Shown here one piece after another: positions 12,701 through 18,762 of a stretch of DNA of 21,598 nt. Both the position numbers and the translations under genes were made by a program. Position 1 is the stretch's first letter; every line of letters begins with the position of its first letter. The DNA is taken from positions 1-21,598 of the forward strand of contig ONIK01000031.1 of assembly GCA_900317865.1 (NCBI GenBank), written 5' to 3'. The notes beneath the pieces are model-generated. The model did no database searches. It had not been told where the DNA came from and worked only from the letters and a program-made list of their open reading frames with translations. The DNA is from an uncultured Methanobrevibacter sp. (GTDB taxonomy: Archaea; Methanobacteriota; Methanobacteria; Methanobacteriales; Methanobacteriaceae).

Positions 12701-15700
12701 CATCACACCCAAAGCAGTCCCAATATCATCAACACTATACTCGCCCGAAATATTCATAAATAAAGGAATTAAATAAGCACCTTCCTTATCATTAGCCTTA
12801 ATATCCAAGTAAACATTTAATTGGGGTTCATTTAAAGGACAACCCTGATCTAAAGAATAAATATCCAAATCAAAAGAAATATCTCTAATACGATTAGCAA
12901 TTGCATATGGGGTACGTAAACTTAAAATGTCACCTGCAGAAATATTAAAACTATCAATATAAGTCAATAACTTAATAGCAGTTAATGAATCACCACCCAA
13001 ATGAATAAAATCATCATAAATACCAATATTCTGATTAAACACTTTTTCAAATGCATCGACAATTTGTTTTTCAGTTTCATTACTAGGTGCAACATATTCA
13101 ACAACTAAAGAACTAAAATTAACTTCAGGTAAAGCACCTTTATCAACTTTACCATTAACAGTCAATGGAATACTATTTAACAGGACCACGTATGAGGGAA
13201 CCATATAATCCGGTTTACAATCTAAAACAAAAGCCTTAATGTCCTCTTCAATATTTTCCTTATCATTATTATTTGAAACAACATATGCTACTAATTCATT
13301 ATTGGAGTTGTTTTTAACAGTTTGAACTGTAACATTCTCTACATAATCCAATTCATGAATAACTGCCTCAATCTCAGACAATTCAACACGATTTCCTCGA
13401 ATTTTAACCTGACTATCACGACGACCTACAATCGCCAGTGTTCCGTCTGGCAAGAACCGCACCATATCACCAGTACGATACATTATCTTATACTTTTCAT
13501 CATTTTCAAATGGATTGACAATAAATGCTTCATGTGTTTCTTTGTCACGGTTCAAGTATCCATCAGCTATTTGATTTCCCGCAAGGAATAATTCTCCTAC
13601 AGCACCTATAGGAACATGTCTTAACTCATCATCCAAAACATATGCTTTGGTATTGTAGAATAAATAACCAATTGAGGATGAATCTATTTTGTCCTTTTCT
13701 TCAATAGCAGTAACTGATACGCAAGCTTCTGTCGGTCCATATGAATCAATAAAAAGATAATTGCCCGAATAATCAACTTCACCTAATTTTTCACCACCAG
13801 TGACTAAAATTTCTAATGGTACATCATCAATCTCTTTTATAAATAATTTAGCAACTTGTGTTGGAAGGTGTGTATGAGTAACACCCACATTTATGAAATG
13901 TCTATTCAATTCGTTAATATTGGGTCTAATCTCTTCAGGAATTATATCTAAGCAGGCACCACAATACAGCGGTACAAAAATACTTTTAATAGCACCCACA
14001 TCAAAACCAATAGATGCAAACAGCGCATAAACATCACTAGAATTCATATTTGATTTATCAACATAATAACTAACATAATTAACAATAGATTTTCTGGTAA
14101 TTTTAACACCTTTAGGAACACCAGTAGTACCGCTGGTATATAATATACAAGCCAAATCACCATAAACAACAGGTAAATGATTTAAGCAACCAATATCATC
14201 ATTAAACAAATCAGAAATATTTAAAATAATGTCCTCACATAAACTATTCACTTTATCATATGTTTCATCACTAGCAATAACAACGTGAGAATCACTATCC
14301 TCTAAAATAAAGCTTAGACGATTATTTGGAAGTTTATCATCTAAAGGCACATAAATGGCACCTGCAGATAAAATACCTAAAATACAAAACATGTACAATT
14401 CACTGCGCGGAACTAAAAAACTAACACAATCACCAGGTTCAACACCAAAATCGATTAGTAATTTTCTGATTTTATCTGCAATGAAAGCTCCTTCGGCATA
14501 ACTGTAAGAAATATTATTATAAGAGACAAGGGCATTATCTGGATACTTAACTAAATTATCGTTAAATGCATCCATAATATCATTATAAAATAAATCATGC
14601 TCAGTTTGATTATAATTATCTAAAATAGTTAAATCAGAAGACCCAATATAATTAATTTCATTTAATTTATTATGGCTTAACATTCCTTCTAAAATTAATT
14701 TATATGAATCTACAAAACGCTTAATGAATTCATTTGAATATTTACTTGAATATTGAACTTTAATTTCAAAATTATTATTACTATTATTTTGAATCAAAAA
14801 GTTGAAATCATTAAAGACATCATGCTCTAATTCTTCTATCTCTAAACCAGATATATTAAATAAATCATGATTATACTGGAAACTAATATCAGAATTCAAA
14901 TCATAATCATTAACTAAAATACGAAAAGAATACAAATCATACTTCATAACAGAATTAATTAAACCAGAAGAATATTTAATAAATGATTCAATGTCCTGAT
15001 TTTCACAATCAATAAGCACTGGAAGTGTTTTAACAAACATTCCCACTGAATCGGATAAATTAACATGGCCTCTACCATCTTCAATGAGATTAAACATTAT
15101 TTTATCGGACCCTACAAATCTTGACAGTGTATATGCAAACACGGATGCGAAAAACTGATTATAAGTAATAGAATTGTCTTTTAAAAAAGAAGATAAATCC
15201 ATCTTAAAATAGTCAGTATAGGCATTTTCCCCATCACCATTAACACTATCCAATAAATCATTAACTTCGTCTCTTTCAGCTAACATTTCATCAAAGAAAT
15301 CCCTTGCATCATCGAGATATTCTAAAGTAATACTTTCTTCATAAGAAATTTGTCTTAAAACACCATCATCAACAATATTCTCAGCATTATTGTTTAAAAT
15401 GGATAATAATGAATTTACCAAGACCTTTATTGAAGTTCCATCAAAAATTAAATGATGACAATCGATACATAAAATGGATTCACTTTCAATAATTAAAAAC
15501 CTGGATAAAGATTCTCCTAAATTAAATGGCCTTACAAAAGAATCCAAATCATTTATAAATCCATTTTTAATTTCAGGTTCACTATCAAAAATAAAAGATA
15601 AATCACCCCCATCATTTACAACATGGGCTTTTAAAACTGGATATAAATCAAACAGCTTATAGATAGCACTTCTAATTTCATTCTCCGAATAATTCTGATT

Positions 15701-18592
15701 AAACTTAATTTTAAATGGATTATTGTAAATCAGATCCATTTTTTTAACTTGTTCATCAAGATAAAGATTTAATTGGGATTCGGATAAAGGACAACCATCA
15801 TTAAAAGTATAATTAACATCTAATGACGAATATGGGTTTAAATTAAATTTAATATGATTTGCAATCTTTAATGGTGTAGAAAGTTCGATTAATTCGTTTG
15901 AAGAAAGATTAATGCCTAAATGATTATTTAATATTAACTGTAAATTCATTGCAGATAGAGAATTTCCACCCAATCCTACAAAATTATCATCAATTAAAAC
16001 AGACTCACAATTTAAAACATCCCTAAAAGCATCAACAACAATACTCAGAATCCCATCATCAATTTCAACCTCGGCCAATTCGGGAATATTCTTTTTAAGT
16101 TCAAATTTATCTATTTTACCATTTGCATTTAATGGAATTTTATCCAATTTAATAAAAACAGAAGGAACCATATATTGTGGCAATTCATCTTCAAGAGCAA
16201 ATTTAACGTCATCTATACTCAAATCGCCGAATGTAGTATAATAAGCAATGAGATTATCATTATCTGTATCTAAATATATTTCTTTTAAATTTTCAAATCT
16301 TTCTAAGATTTTTAGGATTTCTTCAGATTCTATACGAAATCCTCTAACAGATAACTGATCATCTTTCCGTCCGATAATTTCAATTTTACCCTCAAAATTA
16401 TAAAAACCAATATCTCCTGTACGATATAATAATTTATTATACTCACAATCAGAATAAGGATTATTGACTATGACTTTTTTTGTTAATTCTGGACTATTTA
16501 TATATCCCGGAGTCAAGTAATCGCATGAAATGCAAATTTCACCAGGAACTCCAACCGGAAGCAAATTATTATTTTTATCTAAAATATATGTCCATGTATT
16601 GGCCATGGATTTACCGATAGAATTATCCTTTTTTGCTGTATTACAGATATTTGCAGTTGCCATGATTTCAGTCATACCATAAGCATTAACTATTTTTGTA
16701 AAATCATTACTCTCGGGAAGAGCGTTTAATTTAGACCCGCAACAGACCATATAATCTAGGTTGATATTTTCATTTTCTAAAATAGGAATGCCCAAGGATG
16801 GCGGCAATATTATATCATGAAAATGATTATCTTTAAGTATTTCAATTAATTTTAAACTATCTCGGCGTTCATCATCATTAAAAATCCTACAAGATTTGCC
16901 ATCATATAATGCCCAAAATATTCTAAAAGATAAAATGAAACTGAAGCTGGCGTAACAACCTATCAAATCACAATCAAAAGAATCAAAAATATTGTTAAAT
17001 GCAACAGCAGTACCGATTAGCTGTTTATTAGAATGGGCCACTCCTTTGGGAAGACCTGTAGTACCTGATGTAAATAAAATAGCAAAATCACTACCCTGCA
17101 CAAGATCAAACTCACAATCATCCTCCAAATTCAAATCACCATAATAAATAATATCTACATCAAATGGTGATTCGTCCAATAATTCTTCTGTTGTAATAAT
17201 AAAATCAGCTTTACCAATATTTAACATGTGTTCAATACGTTTAATGGGATATGGGGGGTCAATGGGAATAAATATTGCACCAATTTTATTTAATGCTAAA
17301 ACCAATTCTGGGAAACGATAATCACGAGGAAGCATTAAAGCCACAATACTATCTAGGCCAATACCATAATTCTCTTTTAAGTCATTAGCAATTGAATTAC
17401 TTGAACTATCTAATTCTTGATAGCTAATCTGATTTACACCATCATCAATTGCAAGTTTATCCGCCAATTTCTTAGCATTGCTCTGAAATACTTTACCAAA
17501 GGAAGTGTTTTTATCAAAAGGAATTGTTTTGCCTTTGGAAAATTCAGAAATGGTCTTTTTCTCATTATCTGATAAAATATCAATATCTTTACACATTATA
17601 TTAGGTAACTCTGAAGTACTGCTTATTAAAGATTTAATGTTTGCTGCCATATGTTCCATATAACTATTAGAAAACAGGTCTGCATTATAAATTAATTCCA
17701 AATAATCCTCATAAATATTTAAAGTTAAAGCAGAACCTTCCCCATTAACTACTTCTACATTTTTCAAATCAGTGAAATCATAAACAGAATAAAAACAGGC
17801 ATAATCAGTATAATTTTCTATGTTTACCATGGAATGTTGGATTGCAGAATCATAAACATCATTAACCTGATTTAGAAAATCATTGAAACTTATATCCTCA
17901 TTATATTCAATTTTAAGTAATGTATTTATATCTAAGTGATTATTTTTTGGAATGCTGGTTTTTAAAAGGCAACCTTTGGATTGGTTAATTCTGGATAAGT
18001 ATAATGAAAATATGCCAGTTATGAAAATAAATTTATTGTCTTTTATTTGATTTAAAGGTATTTTTATATTTTTATAATTGTTGGAGCATATATTATAGAA
18101 TTTTACATAATCCTCACTATTGGAAAGATTATTTTCCCAGAAATCTGAATCCTTTTTAAAATCATTAGAATTTAAATACTTATCCAAATTATGATGATGA
18201 GTGATTAGATTTTTCAGTGAAAAATTGTTATTGTTAAATATGTTATAAAAACTGTTAATTGAGGTGTAATCAAATATTAATGGATGGATATTTGCTAAAA
18301 TTGTTAGTTTGTCTTTATTTTTCAAAACTAAAAATTTATACAAATCTGTATTGGTAATATATTTAAAAGTAAAACTAAAAAATGAATTTATTTTTGTTTC
18401 GAGGTCTTTTTTATTTAATTGGGATACGTCATCATATTCATAAATTATTTTATTGTCTGCGCAGTATGGCTTTAAATTTTCATTAAATCTGATATTTAAT
18501 GATTTAAACTTATTGAAAAGTTTATCAATGGAATTTTTATCCATATATTTTATTTCAAAAATAAATTTAATTTCATTATTTTGTTTTACCAT
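2960..18592 (-). CDS. Giant non-ribosomal peptide synthetase, upstream segment (five modules plus truncated epimerase)
   Basis: A 5210-residue multidomain enzyme that would activate monomers as adenylates, tether them to phosphopantetheine arms and join them into a peptide in the cytoplasm. Domain order: degenerate C (1-340), A1 (365-830), T1 (Ser878), C2 (from 934), A2, T2 (Ser1869), C3 (from 1918), A3, T3 (Ser2873), C4 (from 2922), A4, T4 (Ser3891), C5 (from 3940), A5, T5 (Ser4902), then an epimerase from about 4949 with HHxxxDGxSW at 5076. Every A domain shows SGTTGxPKG, a YG(P/M)(T/S)E motif, TGD and NGK(V/I)DK; every T domain shows LGG(D/N)S. The start at 18592 is supported by GGGTGA a few bases upstream. 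Translation ends prematurely at a TGA (2960-2962) inside the epimerase; matching coding sequence continues in another frame to the window edge. The full protein therefore needs a sequence correction, or the natural gene is broken. A phosphopantetheinyl transferase is needed but is not in this window. Confidence 0.95.
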   Translation of the reverse strand: MVKQNNEIKFIFEIKYMDKNSIDKLFNKFKSLNIRFNENLKPYCADNKIIYEYDDVSQLNKKDLETKINSFFSFTFKYITNTDLYKFLVLKNKDKLTILANIHPLIFDYTSINSFYNIFNNNNFSLKNLITHHHNLDKYLNSNDFKKDSDFWENNLSNSEDYVKFYNICSNNYKNIKIPLNQIKDNKFIFITGIFSLYLSRINQSKGCLLKTSIPKNNHLDINTLLKIEYNEDISFNDFLNQVNDVYDSAIQHSMVNIENYTDYACFYSVYDFTDLKNVEVVNGEGSALTLNIYEDYLELIYNADLFSNSYMEHMAANIKSLISSTSELPNIMCKDIDILSDNEKKTISEFSKGKTIPFDKNTSFGKVFQSNAKKLADKLAIDDGVNQISYQELDSSSNSIANDLKENYGIGLDSIVALMLPRDYRFPELVLALNKIGAIFIPIDPPYPIKRIEHMLNIGKADFIITTEELLDESPFDVDIIYYGDLNLEDDCEFDLVQGSDFAILFTSGTTGLPKGVAHSNKQLIGTAVAFNNIFDSFDCDLIGCYASFSFILSFRIFWALYDGKSCRIFNDDERRDSLKLIEILKDNHFHDIILPPSLGIPILENENINLDYMVCCGSKLNALPESNDFTKIVNAYGMTEIMATANICNTAKKDNSIGKSMANTWTYILDKNNNLLPVGVPGEICISCDYLTPGYINSPELTKKVIVNNPYSDCEYNKLLYRTGDIGFYNFEGKIEIIGRKDDQLSVRGFRIESEEILKILERFENLKEIYLDTDNDNLIAYYTTFGDLSIDDVKFALEDELPQYMVPSVFIKLDKIPLNANGKIDKFELKKNIPELAEVEIDDGILSIVVDAFRDVLNCESVLIDDNFVGLGGNSLSAMNLQLILNNHLGINLSSNELIELSTPLKIANHIKFNLNPYSSLDVNYTFNDGCPLSESQLNLYLDEQVKKMDLIYNNPFKIKFNQNYSENEIRSAIYKLFDLYPVLKAHVVNDGGDLSFIFDSEPEIKNGFINDLDSFVRPFNLGESLSRFLIIESESILCIDCHHLIFDGTSIKVLVNSLLSILNNNAENIVDDGVLRQISYEESITLEYLDDARDFFDEMLAERDEVNDLLDSVNGDGENAYTDYFKMDLSSFLKDNSITYNQFFASVFAYTLSRFVGSDKIMFNLIEDGRGHVNLSDSVGMFVKTLPVLIDCENQDIESFIKYSSGLINSVMKYDLYSFRILVNDYDLNSDISFQYNHDLFNISGLEIEELEHDVFNDFNFLIQNNSNNNFEIKVQYSSKYSNEFIKRFVDSYKLILEGMLSHNKLNEINYIGSSDLTILDNYNQTEHDLFYNDIMDAFNDNLVKYPDNALVSYNNISYSYAEGAFIADKIRKLLIDFGVEPGDCVSFLVPRSELYMFCILGILSAGAIYVPLDDKLPNNRLSFILEDSDSHVVIASDETYDKVNSLCEDIILNISDLFNDDIGCLNHLPVVYGDLACILYTSGTTGVPKGVKITRKSIVNYVSYYVDKSNMNSSDVYALFASIGFDVGAIKSIFVPLYCGACLDIIPEEIRPNINELNRHFINVGVTHTHLPTQVAKLFIKEIDDVPLEILVTGGEKLGEVDYSGNYLFIDSYGPTEACVSVTAIEEKDKIDSSSIGYLFYNTKAYVLDDELRHVPIGAVGELFLAGNQIADGYLNRDKETHEAFIVNPFENDEKYKIMYRTGDMVRFLPDGTLAIVGRRDSQVKIRGNRVELSEIEAVIHELDYVENVTVQTVKNNSNNELVAYVVSNNNDKENIEEDIKAFVLDCKPDYMVPSYVVLLNSIPLTVNGKVDKGALPEVNFSSLVVEYVAPSNETEKQIVDAFEKVFNQNIGIYDDFIHLGGDSLTAIKLLTYIDSFNISAGDILSLRTPYAIANRIRDISFDLDIYSLDQGCPLNEPQLNVYLDIKANDKEGAYLIPLFMNISGEYSVDDIGTALGVMFDVHPILGMCVSDDFDVPYLIKGSEPSIIVESDVNNDFITQFLTKPFDLHDSLCRFLIVEEESSFVLYAVFHHIIFDAISSDVFKRDLYTILGGRVVGVDDSFLKASAFNQQIAESNEYTQAEVFYESMLADIDDTVELLDSVLADGPGSTSIDLNMNNELFNSFLEKHNISENVLFSSVFAYTLSRFVGSEKILFNIVENGRDRFNNFDSVGMFVNTLPLLVDCKNQNVNSFMEYVSNIVYGVMRYNYYPFRLLANKYDIKSNIIFQFLPEWVRDNNDSDDTIWDIDENDLLDNMGDLIADLSVEIIQRGNNYHLSVVYSDKYSSDFINRFVQSYNAILNDMLCVKALSDISYVSSNDLVLLDEFNNTEHDFPYDDVLDAFNTNLVKNPDKDLVTYMNRSYSYGESAFIADKIAKSLTDLGVESGDCVGFLVPRSELYIFSVLGILSVGSVFVPLDDGLPNERLSYILGDSDCKVVIVSDKTYNRADEISDCVLLNISNIINEDIGSLEYLPVVYGDLACILYTSGTTGVPKGVKNTRKSLINVSENYIEMHSLDENDVYGLYSAIGFDMSTFVIDVVITAGACLAVIPDEIKLDMLKLNDYFIDHNVSHAAIPTPVAKLFMKSVDDTSLDVLHIGGEKLGDFVCSEAYRVIDSYGPTESFAYVCSIDNSDKVDPSSVGFVNFNVKSYILDNDLRRVPVGAVGELYFGGYQLARGYLNRDEETNHAFVDNPYEDDEGFNRLYRTGDMGRFLPDGSIDIIGRRDTQVKIRGNRVELSEVESVIRNIDIVEDVTVQTLDNDGIRELIAYVVLSTDLDNIELLNSVCNYVAEHKPNYMVPSYVVKLDHIPLNVNGKVDKSALPNVDVASLSVEYVAPSNETEKAIVDAFEKAFSRENISIYDDFVRLGGDSLTAIKLLTYLDGFNISAGDVLGLRTPYAIAGSVRNISFDLDVYSLDSGCPLNEPQLNVYLDIRANDKKDAYLIPLFMNIPAEYSIEDIKSALNVMFDAHPVLCMCVSDDFDVPYLIKGSMPSIIVESNVNDDFITEFLTKPFDLYDSLSRFLIVEEEDSFVLYAVFHHIIFDAISNDVFKRDLFTVLDGGVVDLDDSFLRASAFNQQIAESNDNAKAEEFYESMLADIDDTGELLDSVLADGPGSSSINLDIDYDLLDSFLEKHNVSLNILFSSVFAYTLSRFVGSEKVSFNIVENGRDRLGNYDSLGMFVNTLPLLIDCKNQDIGSFVEYVSDLVYGVMRHNYYPFRLLAKKYDIKSDVLFQFLPDWVMDNDNSDVNIIKSVRENIDSDDGDLLDDMSDLIADLSAGIIQKGNDYLLSVVYSDKYSGAFIDRFVESYKFILNDILNFEELSDISYVSCDDLALLDAYNDTAHVLDYVDVLDAFNDNLIKYPNNILIKCEDKSYTYGESAFIINEIASMLNGCGVSRQDPVILFVPRSEWFLFASMAVLSCCCAYVPIDENYPDNYIKFMIEKCNSKTIITTDAFQKRVDDIIGDIAGDFDVINVSCLENSAGSLLKLDYVDPSFDDVACIHFTSGTTGTPKGVLATRLGIYNMVEFYVDVAGFGRDDVHGVFSSLGFDVTLAMYSSIVVGGATTIVPSEVRLNIDELNKFFIRHGVTHSIISTPVAKLFCENVRDTSIKHIQAIGEKLGHIVPPKEYVLSDVYGPTETVLSITSTDVVDKIDDSSVGFINYNTKGYILDKNQNRVPCGAVGELYISGYQVSKGYINNPDESEKAFFANPFDGDIKGYERMYNTGDVVRLLPDGSIGFINRQDNQVKIRGNRVELLDIESVIREIDYVDDVTVQTVKNNGNNELAAYVVLSSDLENIELLDRVQDYVRDQKPDYMVPSYVVELDKIPLTVNGKVDKSALPKVDLNALHTEYVAPVNENEKIIVNAFEKVFNQDKIGIYDDFIRLGGDSLTAIRLLSYIEDFNINVADILSLKTPKLIAENLNKFPIDWNIYSLDEGCPLNESQLNVYLDIKANDKTDVYLIPLIMNISGRYKIDAIISALESMLNVHPILGMSVSDKEDVPYLVKGSKPLFDVVSEEVDDEFIVEFLSKPFDLSESLCRFLIVENSEDYNLFAVFHHIIFDGLSKAIFKQDLQHILEGKVVDLDDSFLKVSAFNQQITESSDYAEAEEFYESMLADADDAGELLDSVLADGPGSTLIDLDIDNELFNSFLEKHNVSENVFFSSVFAYTLSRFVGSDNVLFNIVENGRDRFNNFDSVGMFVNTLPLLVNCKNQDIDSFMEHVSRMVYGVMRYNYYPFRLLANKYDIKSDIIFQFLTDWVIDTNDFDDTIRDDDEDDLLAGMSDLNTDLNVEIIQKGNNYLLSVVYCDKYSGVFIDRFVESYKFILNDMLNVKGLSDISYISCDDLVLLDEFNDTDHTFEYCDVLDAFNDNLEKYEDNFLVGYENKSFTFGESAFIANEIANGLNVLGVARQDFVALFVERSEWFLLASVGVLSMGGIYVPIDTDYPDERIVLMLKDTKSKVVIVSNKSEDCMREIILDNGLDINILNVDSLNGEISSLNHLDNVSVDVDDVACVLYTSGTTGAPKGVLVSRQAINNFVLWYVNETNFTSDDVYGMHCSYVFDMHVHALYSPIVSGGSLYVVPEDIRLDLKALNDYFVEHNCTHTYITSQVGKLFAESGMETTIKLLCFGGMKLGELNAPDSIGPFESYGPSENLAISTSIFANRRIDNSSIGHFVSNVKGYVLDSERRRVPLGAVGELYLSGAQLTKGYLNREDENSKVFFDNSFDDDVGYDRIYKTGDMVRFLPDGSLGIVGRRDGQVKIRGNRVELDEVESVIRSISFVEDVTVQTADNDGNNELVAYVVYDDGFEGNLREFVCDYVANRKPDYMIPSYVVELDEVPLTVNGKVDKHALPNVDFDVLRAEYVAPTNETEKHIVNIFESVFNQKNIGLYDDFVQLGGDSISAIRVSSLLEKNSIHCSARDILNYKKPYLIAQHVNENIETIHYDTMEGIVDLLPIQSYFFDQVNLNNYAQEFVLKFNVDCDRDILQKSFNELCNIHDMLRAHYKIINNNIKQEILPINSTVCNIKEYNINDDLEENMRDIFVKSTQSLDIENKLLDVNLVHYDDEDYLLIVIHHLIIDGVSWHILLSDLTNIYYKLLKNERIDIVKPYPYKMWVDNVKNLVDNISDDEKQHWLSVNALLDDSLIMGPTNIFSFNVDIDFDADNLLMLSEDEYLALAISRAYKKTYNRDIIFNRESYGRDDSVANLNR
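4182..4280. repeat. Adenylation-tail repeat, copy in A5
   Basis: Partner of the repeat at 8-106. Weaker copies of the same segment lie at the tails of A2, A3 and A4 (near 13290, 10280 and 7230). Confidence 0.7.
5536..6775. repeat. C-domain DNA repeat, copy 3 (C5)
   Basis: Direct repeat of the C3- and C4-coding DNA. Codes for the only member of the three that keeps HHxxxDG (the other two read HHxxxDA). Confidence 0.75.
6776..9829 (-). other. NRPS module 4: C4-A4-T4
   Basis: C4 begins CPLNEPQLNVYLD (about residue 2922) and shares HHIIFDAIS with C3. It is the longest of the three similar C domains, with an extra Asp/Asn-rich stretch before the RFVESYKFILND segment. A4 is more divergent than A2 and A3. 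It has HFTSGTTGTPKG (about residue 3508), GFDVTLAMYSS, a GEKLG-containing core, SDVYGPTET, YNTGD (not YRTGD) and INRQDNQVKIRG. The hand-aligned pocket is D V A I Q I V L S K, mostly hydrophobic, substrate unknown. T4 is LGGDSLTAIRLL with Ser3891. Confidence 0.85.
8566..9829. repeat. C-domain DNA repeat, copy 2 (C4)
   Basis: Direct repeat of the C3- and C5-coding DNA, about 1.25 kb long. It carries an insertion near 8800-8860 relative to the other two, coding for the extra acidic stretch in C4. Confidence 0.75.
9830..12841 (-). other. NRPS module 3: C3-A3-T3
   Basis: C3 begins CPLNEPQLNVYLD (Cys1918). Its active site is HHIIFDAIS, so the Gly after the Asp is Ala, while both histidines and the Asp are kept. 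A3 has LYTSGTTGVPKG (about residue 2485), GFDMSTFVID, IDSYGPTES and GRRDTQVKIRG. The hand-aligned pocket is D M F A H G S A Y K; Met in the second position is uncommon among well-known codes, and I do not assign a substrate. T3 is LGGDSLTAIKLL with Ser2873 and is nearly the same as T2 over about 30 residues. Confidence 0.85.
11590..12844. repeat. C-domain DNA repeat, copy 1 (C3)
   Basis: One of three long direct repeats inside the NRPS that encode C3, C4 and C5. Compare the stretch at 12130-12180 with 9121-9170 and 6061-6110: only scattered single-base differences separate them. The similarity falls off on entering the A-domain cores. Confidence 0.75.
12842..15793 (-). other. NRPS module 2: C2-A2-T2
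   Basis: C2 starts at CPLSESQLNLYLDE (Cys934) and has a complete HHLIFDGTS active site (His1046, His1047, Asp1051), so it should be competent. A2 carries LYTSGTTGVPKG at about residue 1486, GFDVGAIKS with the amino-binding Asp present, IDSYGPTEA and GRRDSQVKIRG. The hand-aligned specificity pocket is D V I H V G S V S K, which I cannot assign to a known substrate. T2 has LGGDSLTAIKLL with Ser1869. C2 differs visibly from C3, C4 and C5, which are near copies of one another, and it resembles the condensation remnant found beyond the MATE gene. Confidence 0.85.
15794..18592 (-). other. NRPS module 1: degenerate starter C, unusual A1, T1
   Basis: The N-terminal 340 residues resemble a condensation domain, but the active-site region reads HPLIFDYTS (His103, Asp108) where HHxxxDGxS is expected. 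The second, catalytic histidine is proline. A1 keeps FTSGTTGLPKG, YRTGD and NGKIDK but is otherwise the odd one out. The core FDxxx motif, whose Asp binds the substrate amino group, is FILSF, with Ile in the Asp235 position of the GrsA numbering. The A5 motif is NAYGMTE, as in aryl or acyl acid ligases, in place of YGPTE. The A8 region reads GRKDDQLSVRGFRIESEEI, also ligase-like. My hand-aligned pocket residues are I L R I V C A A T K. The T domain has LGGNSLSA with Ser878. Inference: the module loads a carboxylic acid without an alpha-amino group, and the leading C domain is probably not catalytic. Confidence 0.8.
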
Positions 18593-18595
18593 TAC

Positions 18596-18602
18596 ATCAC
18601 CC
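18596..18602 (-). promoter_or_regulatory. Ribosome-binding site of the NRPS gene
   Basis: On the minus strand the bases before the ATG read GGGTGATGTA. GGTGA is a strong match to the archaeal anti-Shine-Dalgarno sequence and supports the start at 18592, although the spacing of three to four bases is short. Confidence 0.6.
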
Positions 18603-18762
18603 GTTTAAAATAATATATTAATAATGAATTTGATTTTTTTGAAGAAAATCTAACTAAAAATCTATAATTTTGATATTGATTAACACAATTTGTAATTTGT
18701 TGATGGAAATATTTAAAATTTTAGATATTCTAATATTTGCTCCTTAATGATTTTAAATAAAG
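18603..18762 (-). promoter_or_regulatory. NRPS upstream region with candidate TATA boxes
   Basis: A very AT-rich, gene-free stretch of about 160 bases between the NRPS start and the transposase remnant. On the minus strand it offers TTTTAAATATTT (18707-18718), AAAATTATAG (near 18662-18671) and TAATATATTA (18611-18620). The last is so close to the ATG that it would give a leaderless transcript lacking the ribosome-binding site, so one of the upstream boxes is more likely. I cannot choose between them. No operator-like palindrome stands out. Confidence 0.35.

Noticed and set aside
13322..13591. 89-codon plus-strand open frame inside the NRPS, and similar small frames at 1921, 8733, 9420 and 15474
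   Set aside because: All are antisense to well-supported NRPS domains with continuous motifs, so they are shadows.
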